Made by a program: the position numbers and the translations under genes
Shown here: positions 23,690 to 37,400 of the stretch, one piece after another
Layout: every line of letters begins with the position of its first letter
Numbering within the stretch: the stretch's first letter is position 1
The notes under the pieces: generated by a model
Seen by the model: the letters and a program-made list of their open reading frames with translations, nothing else
Told to the model about the DNA's origin: nothing
Database searches by the model: none
Assembly: GCA_028751875.1 (NCBI GenBank)
Contig: CM054159.1
Coordinates: 13,897,046 to 13,961,045, forward strand
From: Rapana venosa
Lineage: Eukaryota > Mollusca > Gastropoda > Neogastropoda > Muricidae
DNA: 64,000 nt
Direction: 5' to 3'

Positions 23690-24720
23690 TTATAAATTGT
23701 TTTTTTTTTTTTTTATTTTATTTTAAATTTATTGTTTTTATTTCTTTTTATTTGAATTTTTATATTTTTTTTTTTTGTTTCTTGATGTTGTAATTTTTAA
23801 TGTAGTATTTTCCTGTTATAATCGTTTCGCTGAAATCACTGAACAATATATTGATTTTCTTAATATTTAGGTTCTGCGAATTTCGTTTTGTGCATATTTA
23901 GTTTAAGTTTTTTTTATTAGTCCTGTCTGAGTCAAGACAATTTAGTGTCATAATAGTTTACGAAAAATGGCAAAGTTTTTGCATAACGCTTTCGGACTTA
24001 AAACATCTAAACTAGTCTTACTTCTTCACATATTGTAAAGACATAATGTATTCTAAGAAGTCAAAGTGTTGAACTTCTTTCTATATACTCTAGACAAAAT
24101 GTATAACGAATAAAAGAAAAAACTGGGTGAGGTTTTTATATCATGTCAATTCAATGTGATATGTCATACAACAACACGACCCCTGATGTCAAAATTAACG
24201 CTTACGCTTATTCATTTTTTGCATATACTTGTAAAAAATAACAAAAACCAACACCCGAAATCTGTGCCGATGAAGAAGAGTCTGCTATGAGTGGCGACAC
24301 GCATGACACAAATCTATACTCAAGAATCGCACCGCTTGAAACTTGTAAACTTTGAATATGGATTACTGCCGCAAGGTTCAATGTACACCCCTCCACTCCG
24401 CACACGAAGTCAGCCCAGTAAGAAGTCAGGTATAATGTAAGCGTTTGGCAGGAGGAAGTGAAGAGTGAGAAAGAACACTTCAGTACTGGTGGTATTTGGC
24501 AAAGTTTACAGGAAATCAAAAAATTTTCCTCCTCCACCTGACAGAGTAAAAATGACTGTCCCTTTGAAGTTATGATTTCCTGACCAAAGTGACGTACGCT
24601 GTCCTGTAATCTTGATACAAGTAAAACACATAAACGTGAAGGTTGTTTGGTTGGGTTGTTTAATCAGAATAATGCGTTTATTTTGTGATGTATGTCTACT
24701 TTTTGCAATAAACGTCATTA
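23690..24720. other. T-rich segment, then sequence without a recognisable feature
   Basis: 23698-23790 is poly-T-rich. The remainder shows no repeat or coding signal I can support. The duplicate is 40074-41104. Confidence 0.5.
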
Positions 24721-24726
24721 GTGTAT

Positions 24727-24765
24727 TATATATATAATTTATATATACCCCCCACCCCCCCCCCC

Positions 24766-24799
<34 letters not shown>

Positions 24800-24800
24800 A
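24727..24800. repeat. AT microsatellite split by a C run
   Basis: TATATATA sequence on both sides of a CCCCCCACCCCCC-type run, with the same structure at 41111-41184. Confidence 0.9.
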
Positions 24801-25135
24801 GAAGATGAGAGATGATGAATGGGAAGGTGAGAGATAGAGGGAGCCGAGAGAGTGGAAAAGAGAGAGAGGGACAGACAGACCGACAGAACATGACATGATG
24901 AGAGGGGGAGTGAGAGACGAGAAAGAGAGATGAGAGTGAGTTGAGCTAGTAGAGATACATAGGACAGAGAGAGAGGGGAGAGAGAAAGAGTGAGTGATGG
25001 TGAGAAGTAGAGAGGAAAGAGAAGATGAGAGAGATCGAGTTGAAGAGACGACGAGAGAGACGTTGATGGAAGTGGTAGAGCAGATTTTGAGAGCAGAGAT
25101 GAATGAGAGAGAGATGAGAGCAGAGTGAAGACTTC
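24800..25135. repeat. Degenerate GA-rich block
   Basis: GAGAGA/GATGAGA sequence with interruptions. The minus-strand open frame of 76 codons here is a serine/leucine-rich shadow. Repeated at 41184-41519. Confidence 0.75.
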
Positions 25136-28100
25136 AGACTTTGTACTGTACTCGGCCTAATAGGCCACAATGACAAGATGATGATGTGGCGTAGATGTGG
25201 ACATTATGACTATGAGTGTTATTAGACTACATTACTTCTCATGTTTATAAGGATAAATGAAATGATATATCAGCAATAATAAAGAAATTACATCACCTAT
25301 TTCTTGGATTATTCATCACAAATGATGTTCACGTTCGTCATAATCGACAAATGTTTTATGTGTAGTAATCTCAATATAAGATCCATTTCTATAAATGTAC
25401 TTATTCTTTTTGTTGGTTGCTATGTAAAAAATAGAAATCGTGTGATTATGTCTTTATCTAGTAGATATTTGTAGCTTTGGAAGTAGCAAGTGTCAAGGAG
25501 TATCTTGCTTCTTTTAAGAGAACTTATGTGTCATATCCTTCATAGACAGGGCAATTAAATAAAAGTGTTCTTCATTTCCTCTATTTGGTCTTTACAAACA
25601 GGCCACTGCTCCTATCTTCATTTGAACTACTAAGCAGATGTGATTGTATTGTTTAGTGGTAGCGCAATTCCCTCGTAATCCCCCCCCCCCCCCTGCCCCC
25701 CCCCCCCCCCGACCCCTTCAACGCGAGTACAATATGTATCCATTTTACTAATTACTTCTCTCTTTCAAAAACAATCTTAAAGTTTCCCTGACCACACCCC
25801 CCCCACCATTCCCCCTGCGATCTCTGATTGGTGGCCAGTTCATCATGGGTAAAGTTTTTGTTTTAAAGCACCGTAAGAAACATTTTTATGTTCTCAGACT
25901 CATTTGGTTAAACCAAACGATTATTCAACCCCGCCTATACAGAATATTCCTGATTTTAGAGACCAGCATTGTTTGCCCTTTTTATTTAATTTTAACTAAC
26001 ATACAATAAGCTTATGTGGCAAATCTTTCAGAATCCATATGTAATAATTTAAACCAAAATCTTTGAGCATCCCGCCCCCCCCTAGATCGCCCAATTCATA
26101 CAATGGGTACCTTGCCCCCCCCCCCCTAACGCCCCCCCCCCCACCCCCCCCCCCCCCCCCCCCCCCTCCTATTACACCATTTTATTTGGTGTTGTCTTGA
26201 CTAGGGAACCACTACAAAATTCTTTTTCTTACACGCGATTAAATGTACTTAATTTCTAGATGCTTCTAGTATGATTCAATCCCCAAATGTCCTGCTGTAT
26301 ATAACAGTATTTGGTTGGATTTGGTATATAAAAAATGTTTTTAAAATGTATTTACTTCATTTCTTTACACTTCTGAAAACTTTTGTTTAAGCTGAGTACT
26401 GCTTCTTTTCATTAGTATACCAATCGGGATGTACCTCTCTTTGCGACTAATCATAGATGTAAAATTTGAAATAACCGAAATAGCATAACATGTTGAGAAT
26501 ACTTCTAATCTTATTATTTAAATGATAACATTTTTCACGTTTTTCTTAAGATGCCCCCTTCTTAAAATACCATAATTTAGTTTTGTCTATTTGTTGACAC
26601 TTAATTTCTTATTATCTCAACAAGTTTCTAAGACCTTTAATTGATTTTGTATAGCCGATAGGTTGTAGTTTGACATTAAATGCTACGTTATCAGCAAATA
26701 AGATATGTACACTCAAAATATCTGGCAATAACAGTGTGCCTACCGTGGCTTACCTTGTTTTCTGTTTCATAACGTTTGCTACTGATTATTATAACATAGT
26801 AAAGAAACAATGTAGGCTTAGAAACATCCCTGTCTCTCCCCCTATGGGGGTAAAGGGTTGAAAACATATTAGTTATTCAGAATATGCTCGTATGCATGCT
26901 GATAATCGGAACTAGTATAATAGCCCAAGTGATGCCCAAAAAAATTACCCTCACATCTTGATCGCTCGTTGGATTTTATTAAACACACACGTAATTAAAC
27001 CCCACCCCCCCCCCCCGCCCTCATGTTCAACCTGTGTCGAAGGACCCTTTTTTAAAATCTACATGAAGGCAACATAATATTTTCTCCTTTTTTTAAGTCA
27101 TATAGAAAAAATGATTATAAATATTATTCATGAATAGTGGTCGTACAAAGTAAATATTATGATCAACTGATAGAAAAACATGATTGACGAAACCTGGCTG
27201 ACCATCTGAAGATTAGGTTATTACTTTACTAACAGTCATACAATCGAGCATTCTATATGGGTAGTGTAACTTGTGTTAGATACTATACTTTAAGAAGAGT
27301 ACATCTCCTCTATAATTTATCACATTATCATGATCTCCTTCTATACAGAGGAAATAATTATGCTTTAGACTATTTTCGTGGGTATATGCTTGGCGTCAAA
27401 AATTACATTATATAGCTTTACCAGAAATGCATTACTTTTGAACCACTCATTTTTTTTATCAATTTCTGCAGTAAATTTTCATCAATGCCGCTTGCTTTGT
27501 TGTTTTTCAGTTTCTAATAGCCTAATGACTAGATCTTCTTCTAGTTATCTTTTTATTTAACACGATGCGTCTATATCTCGGAATTAAATAATTTGATCAA
27601 TGTCACATTTGTCAATACTACTCATATATTATTACCCTGAGATTGTTTTAAAGTGGTTAAAACTTGTCATCTGTGGTAATAGAGTGTTTGTAATTCTATT
27701 CTATTTCTAGGATCCAATTCTACGTAATTCCTTCCAGAAAATAGAGGACTTGTTCGACTCATTTACTAACTTTTTCAGTTTGTTTCTGTTATGAAGTTGT
27801 GTGTGTCTTGCTTTTAGCAACTCTGCTTTTATCCTTTTCTAGAGTCAACATTAAACCAATTCTAATCTTCTTCCTTCCTGGTAAATCGAAAGTGACGTTT
27901 AAGTTTATCTTCTAGTGTTCTTTTTCTTCATGTTTTACACTCATCACTCAAACCATGCTGATCTTTTCTTAATGTGAAACCAGTTTGTTTTATATTTCCA
28001 TACATTTAGCTGGCATCTTTAAGACAATGTACAAATTATATAAGTGGCAGACTGTCTACATCTTTCTCTAAATCCTTCTATGGCTTTTTTCAAATTCTAT

Positions 28101-28255
28101 TTTGGATATCTTTGCTTCCCAGTTGGGCTATTGGCACTTTGCTATTGACGTTCTTAGAGGTTTTATCACAATGGGCGTAATGGGGGGAAAAAGTCATAAT
28201 CTTAAAGCTACGTCATGTAAAACTTTGTTACCATATTCATCAATCGTCATGACTG
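25136..28255. other. AT-rich sequence with poly-C runs, no gene recognised
   Basis: Contains C homopolymer clusters at about 25681-25710, 26047-26084, 26115-26166 and 27002-27017. These runs have identical lengths in the duplicate (41520-44639), which is unusual for independently assembled homopolymers. No domain or SINE is visible. Confidence 0.55.
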
Positions 28256-28259
28256 AATA

Positions 28260-28480
28260 TGTGTTTTGTGTGGTGTGTGTGTAGTGTGTATTAACTCATT
28301 CTTGTGTGTGTGTGTGTCTGTGTGTGTGTGGTGATGTGAGTGAGAAGAGAAGATGAGAGGAGATGACGATGATTAGAGACTTTTTGTGAGAGAGAGAGAG
28401 GGATAGAGGAGATGAGAGATTGAGACTGAGAGATGAGTATAGATGTGGGGTGATGAGAGAGGAGAGAGAGTCTTTTGAGA
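28260..28480. repeat. TG microsatellite followed by a degenerate GA block
   Basis: TGTGTG repeats (about 28262-28335) pass into GAGAGATGAGA-type sequence. Repeated at 44644-44864. Confidence 0.8.
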
Positions 28481-28584
28481 CTTGATTTTGTTTGGCTTGC
28501 TTGCTTATCTTACAGACTGCATGCTATGTGACTCAATACTGATTTACTGTTCAATTGATTGGCTGGACTAGCATGGTTGATTGA

Positions 28585-28815
28585 TTTGGCAAGAAAAGAA
28601 AGAAGGTATGAAAAGAAAGAATATGAAAGGAAGAAAGAAGAATAAATCGTTAAAAAGGAAAAGAAAGGCGAAGACATCGACAGCAGAACGTTAGAGAGAA
28701 GAAGAGCATGATTGAAGAAGAGAGGAGATGTATGAGAGCAGAAGAGGATGATGATGAGAGATCGAGAGGAGAAGATGGATAGGAGAGATGATGAGAGAAA
28801 GAGAGAGATAGAATC
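28585..28815. repeat. Purine-rich GA/GAA block
   Basis: GAAAGAA and GATGAGAG-type sequence. The 130-codon minus-strand open frame across it is S/L/F-rich low complexity, as expected from a purine tract read on the other strand. Repeated at 44969-45199. Confidence 0.7.
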
Positions 28816-29204
28816 TAAACACAACCACCTGGCGAAGTATAGTAAGGACAAGGGGTGCGAACTGATAACAATGAGGGGCGGGTTCAGGCTTGTCGGGGAC
28901 ATGATAGTACTGGTGGTTTAGAGTGTGATTGTATGTCGTGATCTAGCTGACCCGGTGTTCGTATTTTTTATCTCTTCTCGCCCCCCCCCCCTTTCCAAGC
29001 GGCAAAAGCTCTGGAATGTGAACATAGTGCGACTCCACTCTTCCCAAAAAAAATACTAATCGGATGAGGACTATAAACATGATGTGCCCTGACGTGAGGA
29101 CGGCTACGCAATGAACACTCTTGCGCACACTAAGTACAATATATTTGCTTTTCGTCAAGGGAGAGGCCTTTTGTGTACTGCTAGGGAACGCCCTGACGGA
29201 CATA

Positions 29205-29305
29205 ATGAACAAAAAACTGCATACACACGGGTACTGGAATTGAAAATGTATAAGCACATGGGTTTATGTTATTCCATTATCTCGAATAAAAGAATATTTT
29301 TAAAA
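29205..29305 (+). repeat. SINE-B 3'-end fragment
   Basis: Reads ACTGCATACACACGGGTACTGG, then an ATGTATAAGCACATGGG segment and ATTCCATTATCTCGAATAAA. This is the terminal part of SINE-B in plus orientation, ending in an A-rich tail. The duplicate is 45589-45690. The A-run inside this tail is where the two 16-kb copies stop being identical. Confidence 0.75.
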
Positions 29306-29602
29306 TAACCCTATATCACTGGAGCTTCAGACATATTGTGGCAGTGAGGTATTTGTTCTCCATAGCATTTCTAGTGACAGACTTCACTCTGACCCTACCT
29401 GACACATTCACATGGTAGAAAACAGCATAGCGAACGAGATGGAAAAAAATAATAAGAAAATAAGAGACCAAAGAATAATAGTAAGAGGAAACAGAGAGGA
29501 GAACTTGCAATATCACGTGAGACATAAAGCTAACCGGGTGCAAGTAAAATCCATGTACAGCCATACACCTTACTCACTCTATTGGATGTAGGTAAGGTAA
29601 GG
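29306..29602. other. Diverged tail of duplication copy 1
   Basis: Matches 45691-45962 apart from many short indels, often at runs of A, C or T. No gene is recognised. It ends in GGTAAGGTAAGGTGGTACC, which resembles the tail repeats of SINE-A. Confidence 0.8.
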
Positions 29603-31456
29603 TGGTACCTGAAAAACCAGCAGTAGTACAGGAGATTTTCTATCATTATCTTTTTACTGATGTCACAGTGTGTTTGTAGTGGTAATATATAAAAATATGG
29701 TGTATAATCCCTCTTCCCTCTTCGCAATAGAAAAGCTTCATTTGATAACTTCACAATATCTTGTACACTCAAAACGCATTATTTCTATACCTGAGATCTT
29801 CCCTGTTATATGTTGTCTATACTTCACCTCCATCCACCACCCTCCATCCTAATGTGTGGTGGTGTGTATTCCATTCAGATATTTGTTTATAATGATATAT
29901 GGTGGTCGGTTTGCATTGGTGTGATGATTTGAGTGCCAGCGCTTCGATGTTGTATTTACTTTACATGATTCAGAGATTATATAAATCCCTATTATTATTA
30001 TCATTTATTTTCATCGTCATCATCAACCATCATTTATTTAATTACTCGAGTAGTAGTAGTAACTTAGTAGTAGATAGTAGTCAGTAGTAGAAGAGTAGTA
30101 GTAGTGATAGTATGTAGTAGTAGTAGTATTTATTTGTTATCATATTGTAATTACTATTTTTATTATTACTATTGTTACTATTATTATTATTAATTATTCG
30201 TTAGCACTTAGGGTCATAATGTGACGGATTGCCAAGCATAGGAAAAACATGTGTTGTCTGTCATTACTCAAAACCTCTTAGTGCCTTTGGTGTCAGTATC
30301 AAATACCTCAACGGCTCTGCTACTCACCAAAGTGTTCCTGTACTCCTACAGTTTAGGATTTTCGGTTAGTGAAAGCATTTGGAAGGGAGTGACAAGAAAA
30401 AGATCGGTGCTCATTGAAACACTCTCTGGTGGGACCACAGACGATTTGTTAAGCTATCCTAATCTATTGAGTATATTCTGTTTAAATCCTGGCAGATTTC
30501 TCTGCGTGAGATTTGTGGCTGTCCTCTTTACCTCGAGGGGAGCGTATACCGCTAATGCAGTGCCACCATTTTCTTTTCCCATTAAAAAATCAGCATTCCC
30601 CCTCCCTACCCCCCCCCAATTTCATGTCGCTTTGTGTCCATGACACAGCTTATGACCCTGAGCCAAAGCTGAGAGATCGTGTAGAGAGAGAGATATGATA
30701 GATGAGAAGATGTTTCGATGATGAGGAGAGACGAGAGACCAGAATGACAGATGAGAGGATGACAGATGATAGAGGATGAGAGACGAGAAGAGAGATGGGG
30801 GGGGGGAGAGAGAGAGGGAGACAGAGAGAGAGAGAATAACACTAAGATGCTGCGGAAATATAGTACACGGATTAATAATGGGCTCCTTTCAGAAACCAGC
30901 AACAAAGGAAGGAAGCTATTGATTAACCATCAGATAAGTAACACGCAATCTAGTTACCACATATGTTCTATTTTATTTTGAGAAAAAAAAATAAATGAAA
31001 AGTAATTATAAACGCTTGAACTGATTCATTGTGATCAGGAATAGGTAACGTGGCTGGGTACTAAGGGGTGTTCTGACGTTTTAAAGTGACATATTCATGA
31101 ATGTCCAGGGTTTTAAGGCTCTCATGTGATTTGTGTGGAAAACTTCCTTAACGTATCGTGCGGAAGACATCTTCGCTTGTATAGGACAGGTGCAGTTACA
31201 GGTCATTGGCATCATTTTGTGAACCGAGAGCTTATCGTTCCTAAAACAGAAAGCAAGAAGTACGGAAAATTTAGTGTTGATGTTCAGTTGACATGCAACC
31301 ACACAAAAAAACTAAATAAGATAAGAGATATAGATGTCTAGAAATAAAGACCCGCCCCCGGACCACCTCGATGAAGTGATCCCTAAGTTAGTGATTGTGA
31401 TACAGCTGCTAACATGGAAAAAAGATAATTTACTGACCTGTCTAATACTAAACCAG
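29603..31456 (-). repeat. Dispersed element X, inverted copy (copy 2 of the duplication)
   Basis: Same element as at 13233-15072, offset by 16,384, but here the end of X-right continues a few bases further into GGTACC at 29604-29609. The paralogue near 60904-60913 also reads TTTTCAGGTACC at this place, so this junction is natural X sequence while the equivalent at 13228 is truncated. Confidence 0.8.
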
Positions 31457-34400
31457 GTAACAATATATATCGTTGTTCCTATCTCTCTCTCTCTACTCTC
31501 TTTCTCTCTCTCCACACACACTCTACACACTCACATACACCCACAAACCCCCCCACCCCATAATGTCCAAGCTGCCTTTATATTCAAATGAACTGCTTTT
31601 TCTTCTGCAAGATTATTTTAGGTAGTATTTAGCTATATATTATTTATTGTATCATTTATTTATTTGTTGTGTTTTATCACTTTATGTCGAGGATTAATTA
31701 ATTATGCTTTCTTGTGGGTTGTTTTACATTTCCAGTCCCCGTGTGTATGCGTGTTTGTAATGTTTTGTCATTGTTCCACCGGCACACATTGCCTACTCTT
31801 TCGATAAAGCGGGAACTGGTTTTAACGCGTACGCAAGATTTTCTGCAGTGCTGTCGCATCACATGCCTCGGTTATCCAGATCCATCCGAAGGTCATCACC
31901 CATCTCCCGCTCTCTGACTTACTCCATTATACCCAGTGTCAACCGTCAGTATTAGAAGAGATATAATAACTTGATGAGTGTGTTTGTGTTTTATTTTGTG
32001 TGTATGTGTGTGTTGTGTGTGTAGTGTTGTTGTGTAGTTGTGTGTGTGTGGTGTGTTGTGTGTGTATGTGTGTGTGTTGTGTTTGTATTTATGTGTTTGT
32101 GTGTGTGTGTGTGCGTATGTTCAGTGCGCGCGGCAATGTGTGTATGTGACACTTTTTCAAAGGTACATCGCTCACTTAAGGCTGCCAATCCGTCTTCGAT
32201 GATTCGACTTCTTCCTTTAAAGGATGGATGCCAGAGTGGGTATGCATTGATTTATTTTATATACCGTAGTTGTATAGTACGTAGATTTCTCTAATATACT
32301 ATTTTATCAGCTCGTGTGATTTTTGGGCTACTCTTATACCCCGGGATGAGCGCATCGCCACAAGAGCGCTGCGACACCCACTAAGGGAGTTTTGCCAGGA
32401 TCATAGACAATCTTTTAAACAATATTCTACTAAAAATCAACTTTTTTTCTTTTTGTTACCATCGGCTAGGAAGCTCTAGTAGGTTTCACTAATGGTAAGA
32501 TTTGAGTGGGATTTTAAAAATATTTTTTGTGGGCGGGTCTCTCGGCCACCATTTTGGTTGCGCATTATCTGACGTTTTTCGTGTGTGTGTGTGGTGTGTC
32601 TATGTGTGTGTTTGTGTGTGTTTTTTTGTGTGGTTTTGTTTGTGTGTGTTTTTTTGTGTGTGTGTTGTTCGTGTGCTGTGCGGGAATGCTTATTGTTGTT
32701 ATACTGTTGTCAGTTTTTGAAAATATTGTTGTTACTTCTGCTGTATCTCATTACCGTTTGTTTCTCAGTTCTGCGTGAAAACTCGATTAAAACCACATTT
32801 CACAGTGGGGTGCATGCCTTGGGTTAGTCTGAATGAATATAATTGACAGGCTGTTAGACATAACTGCTCGTCTCCAGGGCTTGCTATAGCTAGGGCTTGG
32901 TTTGGGATCGAAAATAAAAGCTGTAGATGGCATCTCACTTGCCAAGCTTCTGACTTGGTTGAGAGGCTTCGCTGTTTTAACGTCTGTAGCCGGGACTACT
33001 TAATCACCACTTTTGATGAAGAAAAAAATAGAAATGCAGCAAGATTTTCCGTGTGCTGGCTGTTGTACACATCATAAATCTTAAAATTACTCTGGACCTC
33101 CTCTCTTTTATTATGTCTGAGTTAATAAAAAACACAAATAACCTAATCAATTAACCTCGCCAACCAGCCATACCCAGCAAAAATCTCAGAAGCAAATCCG
33201 AAAACGCTTCAATGAAGTAAACTGCGCTACTCTGTTCAAAATAATTCGTTCCTTGGACAACTGTTTGTTTATTTATTTATTTATTTGGAGGATAACGTGA
33301 TGAGCTACTCATGTGCTTTTTAAATCCTGTCCCGTTGTATGGGCATTCGTTTTATAGTTGTCATCAGTTCCCAACGGCATGCAATTGCCTACTTTTCGAA
33401 TTAGTGTATTAGGTTTAAACGCGGCACTGCTAGTTGTATCCTGCATGTGCTGTTCGCATCACGGTGGGGGGGGAGACCTCGGTTTTTATGATCTCATCTC
33501 GAGGACTTAGTGTAGTGCGAGTGTGTCTGAACATTCGTTAGGGGACCTGCATCAAAAACAACTCGAAATTCTTGACATTTCTGAAAATATATTTTTCGTT
33601 GAAACATGTTTTTGTTATGTGTTATTAATTTCCGGGGTATTATAGTGGAGAACTTCAGATACAGTATGCTTTCACAGATGATTCATAGTCAGGTTCAGCA
33701 CATTCTTCTCATCTCTTCAGGTCATTTCTAGAACAGGCTGCCATGTGCATTCGGGATAAATTATAGGCCTTTAGCAGTACCAGTGACGGTGTTGCCGTTC
33801 GTGTCTCTTAAGCGGCACTTGGATGTTTCTTATCTGAAACGGAATTGGAACTTGTCAGGCGTTGCGCATCTCTGTAGCCTATCAGCTCACTGCTTGTTCC
33901 TCGTGTAGTCTCACCTGAAGGTTGTTGCTGGCCAGGTCTGTTGTTGCACACCCTGAGGCTCATCCAGACTGCCCTCTGCTCATTCACCTTCCCTGGGAAT
34001 CGCTCTATGACCATAATATCGACCGCTAGTTGAACAGTTTGCATGTATGGCAATTTCCATAAACCTCGCGCGATGGAGCATTTTAATCCTGGCTTAAAAA
34101 ACAACTAATAAACAAACAAACCTGTTCAGCTTTGCAATAGATAGTTTGATAGGCTGTTATGCTAAACGCCTTGCCGAGGGTTAGACAATCTACTGCTAAC
34201 ATTTTAGAATTTCTCCAACATTTAATTTTCGTTAGTTTGGCACTTTGTTTCTGTCAATATGACCATGCCAAATTCCAGAAAGTTGGGTAGGATAGGGCGT
34301 GGGGGAGGGTTTAAGAAAAGGTTAACAGCTAGTAAATTCCCTCTGATTTCATGTGGGATTAGGCTTTTTCAGTCTACTATGCAATGCCACATCCACAGAA

Positions 34401-37400
34401 AACTAGGGGAAATATCCGTTAGCAAGTGATATACTTTAGCATCTTTCCGACGTATACGAGCACATACGTCCTTTGAGTACAACGATGCTACATTGATGCT
34501 GCATTGTTAAGCAAGCTATTACATCCTTTTTGTGAACTCTGTCAATTAATTGTGATAATAACCACTGTCTTTCATTTGCCAAAGTCACACAATAAACCGC
34601 GACACATCTAATTCCTCCAGGGCAATGGTCCCGAGACTCTGAGTGTAGGTGATTTGATGGCAGGTTTACCGCTGTGTAACCACCAGGTGACTGTGCTGGC
34701 TTCTCCTCCGTCGTGGACTGACTATAAAAACACTGCGTTCATTTCCTTGTACCAGGATCGTTTATTCTTATTCACCAGAATATAGCACTTCAGTCTGACA
34801 GCGTTTCATCCTCTTTAATGAGTTCAGAGATTTCTTGTGATCAATCCATTTCAATTTACTTATTCCTTGACAGAGAGGGTATATCCTGTGGCGTTTTCTC
34901 AATATCTGCCTGAATTTTTTTTATCTAAAACACTTAGCAAACGACAAGCAATTCATTACGTTGTAATGCCTACGGGGGATATAATAATTTGGTTTTGTAT
35001 CTGAGCAGTGCTTTGGGCACTTCGGTTCAATGCGCCCTCTAAGGTTTGCTGTAGTATTGTCTACGTTGGAGAGGGTAAGGGAAGATGACATATATATAGA
35101 TACTAGGGTAAAACATCACAATTACTCTTGCGCTTTTACAGAACTTTTCCTGTGGTTGTATTTTACACAGGTTTCTCAACTGGAAGACTAAAGAATATCT
35201 TAAAGCTTTCACGCGATACCTTGTTAATACTGTTCTAACTAAGCTGCAATGCAACTTGATAATAACTTATTAAAAAGACTGTGCCAACTCCATCACAAGG
35301 ATCAGGCAGCCAGAAGAATTTCGTTCCCATATCACAACCTGATCTAAAGACACACACGCACTGACAGCCTTCTAGAAATCTATGCGAGACAAGGGAGGTT
35401 GTAGGAACGACTGGATTTATCTGCCTATAGACAGCCAAAGTTTACATGTTTTCCCCTCTTCCCCATGTATGGCTATAAGAGACTTTGTGTGTTTCGGTCT
35501 TGCCCTCAACAAGTTGCACTCTCTCTACGCTAAATTGGCCTCTAGCCAACACTAAAAATCTGCCATTCATAACATCCTGTCATCAGGTATGGGGTTGTAG
35601 CTGCCTCTGTTAGCTGCTTACTAAATGCATAGAGAGAACTGTCTGACTAACATCCAGAAATGCTATTGCCTCATCCTGCGTGATTACAGTGATGCGGTGG
35701 TGTGATAAAGGGCGAAGGAATGCATGTTATGTCTTACCCCACAGCTTGCCTAATGTGTGGGAATGCAAAACAACTAATTTCACACTGTTTATAAGTAAGC
35801 ATTAGGTTTGTGTATTGTGTCTCCGTTATCAGTTTACTTCTAAGGTGGGGGGGGTAGGATAATAGTGAGAGAGAGACGAGAAGAGGTTGAGAAGAGATTT
35901 TTAGAGACTTTTATGAAGATGAGAGGAGAGAAGAGGCGATTGTAAGATTGATGTTGAGAGACGAGACTGACTGATGAGCGTCAGAGAACGGGGGGGGGAA
36001 AGGAGGGAGATTGGAATGAGAGAGATGAGAGAGAGATGTAGAGACAGTTTCCAGACCAGACAGACGCATGAATCAGACAGATCGAGACACAGAGAAAGAA
36101 AGGTGTCTGTGGGGAGGGAAACGGTTGTGTGTGTTGCTCTAATTTGATATACCAGATGACATGACTGCTATTTTATTTCTGAAGTATTCATCACAAGACC
36201 ACATCCTCATCAAAGAGTTAATTTATAAAGGAAAACAAAAGACAAAACCAAGTAATTTTTTTTTTCATTCGCAGAAGTACGCTGTAGTTAATTGAAGCAT
36301 TGAAGTATGATGTACTGGCAAATTCTACTAAGACACACATGATAGGCATTATATACTGTTGTTTTTCTTACCTACGCTAGTTTGTGTGTTTGCTTTGGCT
36401 ACGATGCTTCCATAGGTCTCATGAATGCTAAGTCGGCTGCATATGAACCGTTTATCTACTCCATTTGAGATAGCGCACTTCAGTTCTTGGTAGTATTTCC
36501 TCGGCATATAGAAACGTTTCTTTTCTCAGAATATTTCCCACATAGAAAATATGGCCGTAATTTATCACTTTAGATAGGATCCTTATCATCCCTTAATTGT
36601 GTTAACATACAGTGAATTAAATCTTTGTTTATTCACCCCACCCCTCTTCTCTGATTATTATTACTTTTTTATAAGTATTTGTTGTAGTTTCTTTATATGT
36701 AAAAGAAAATGTTGGTAACTTTGTTTACAAGTGATCTCCATCTGTTGCCTTGTCTGAAAAAATGTCGGACACTGCCTTGTAGATACCGGAAACTGCTTAC
36801 TCAACGCTCATCTTTCATCATTTCAGTCCCGGGACCTTGGCGGTCGTGGGGTGAGACACGAAACGCGATGCCGTGGTAATGCCTACTCCATCAATCTCGG
36901 TCTCGCTTCTGTTCGCAGTAGAGTCCGAGTGTGTTCATTCCTGCGTCCGTTCTCTGATGTTGTCCACCTCTCCCGCCTTCCATGACTTGTTCTGTCTTCC
37001 CCTCCTTCTAGCCACCTTCGAGCTGTTCCCCTGCAGTACTGTTTTGTGCCAGAGTGGTTGTGCGCAGGGTGACTGTCGGCCGAACAACTGTCAGCTTTTC
37101 CTCCTCGACGTGGTGAGAAAAGGTGGTTCTCCTGTGGACCTTGCCAGCCGTGTTTTTGGCTCTTGACAAAATCATTGGTCTTTCGTTATCTCCAGGATTT
37201 GTGCCACAGACAGTTTTCTATGGCTGTTTTGTTTCAAATGACGGATTTGCTCGTCTGTTTTCAGCAGTCATATGCCTAGTGTTCACTTCGTTCGTTACTG
37301 CAGAGATAGTATGAATTAGGGCTTTGTAGCAGCTAGACAGATGTCTATAAAAGGGCATTGCATTTTTCGAAATGTCCACTTTTAAAATGTCTGAGGTCTC

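Larger units (their letters stand above)
13228..29611. repeat. Copy 1 of an exact 16,384-base direct tandem duplication
   Basis: The sequence starting AAAAACCAGCAGTAGTACAG at 13228 recurs at 29612, an offset of exactly 16,384. The same offset holds at every landmark I checked across the block, for example 13867/30251, 17424/33808, 22477/38861, 26670/43054 and 29111/45495. Identity is unbroken, poly-C and poly-G runs included, until an A-run length difference at 29291 versus 45675. The last ~310 bases (29292-29602) are a diverged version of 45676-45962. Confidence 0.95.
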
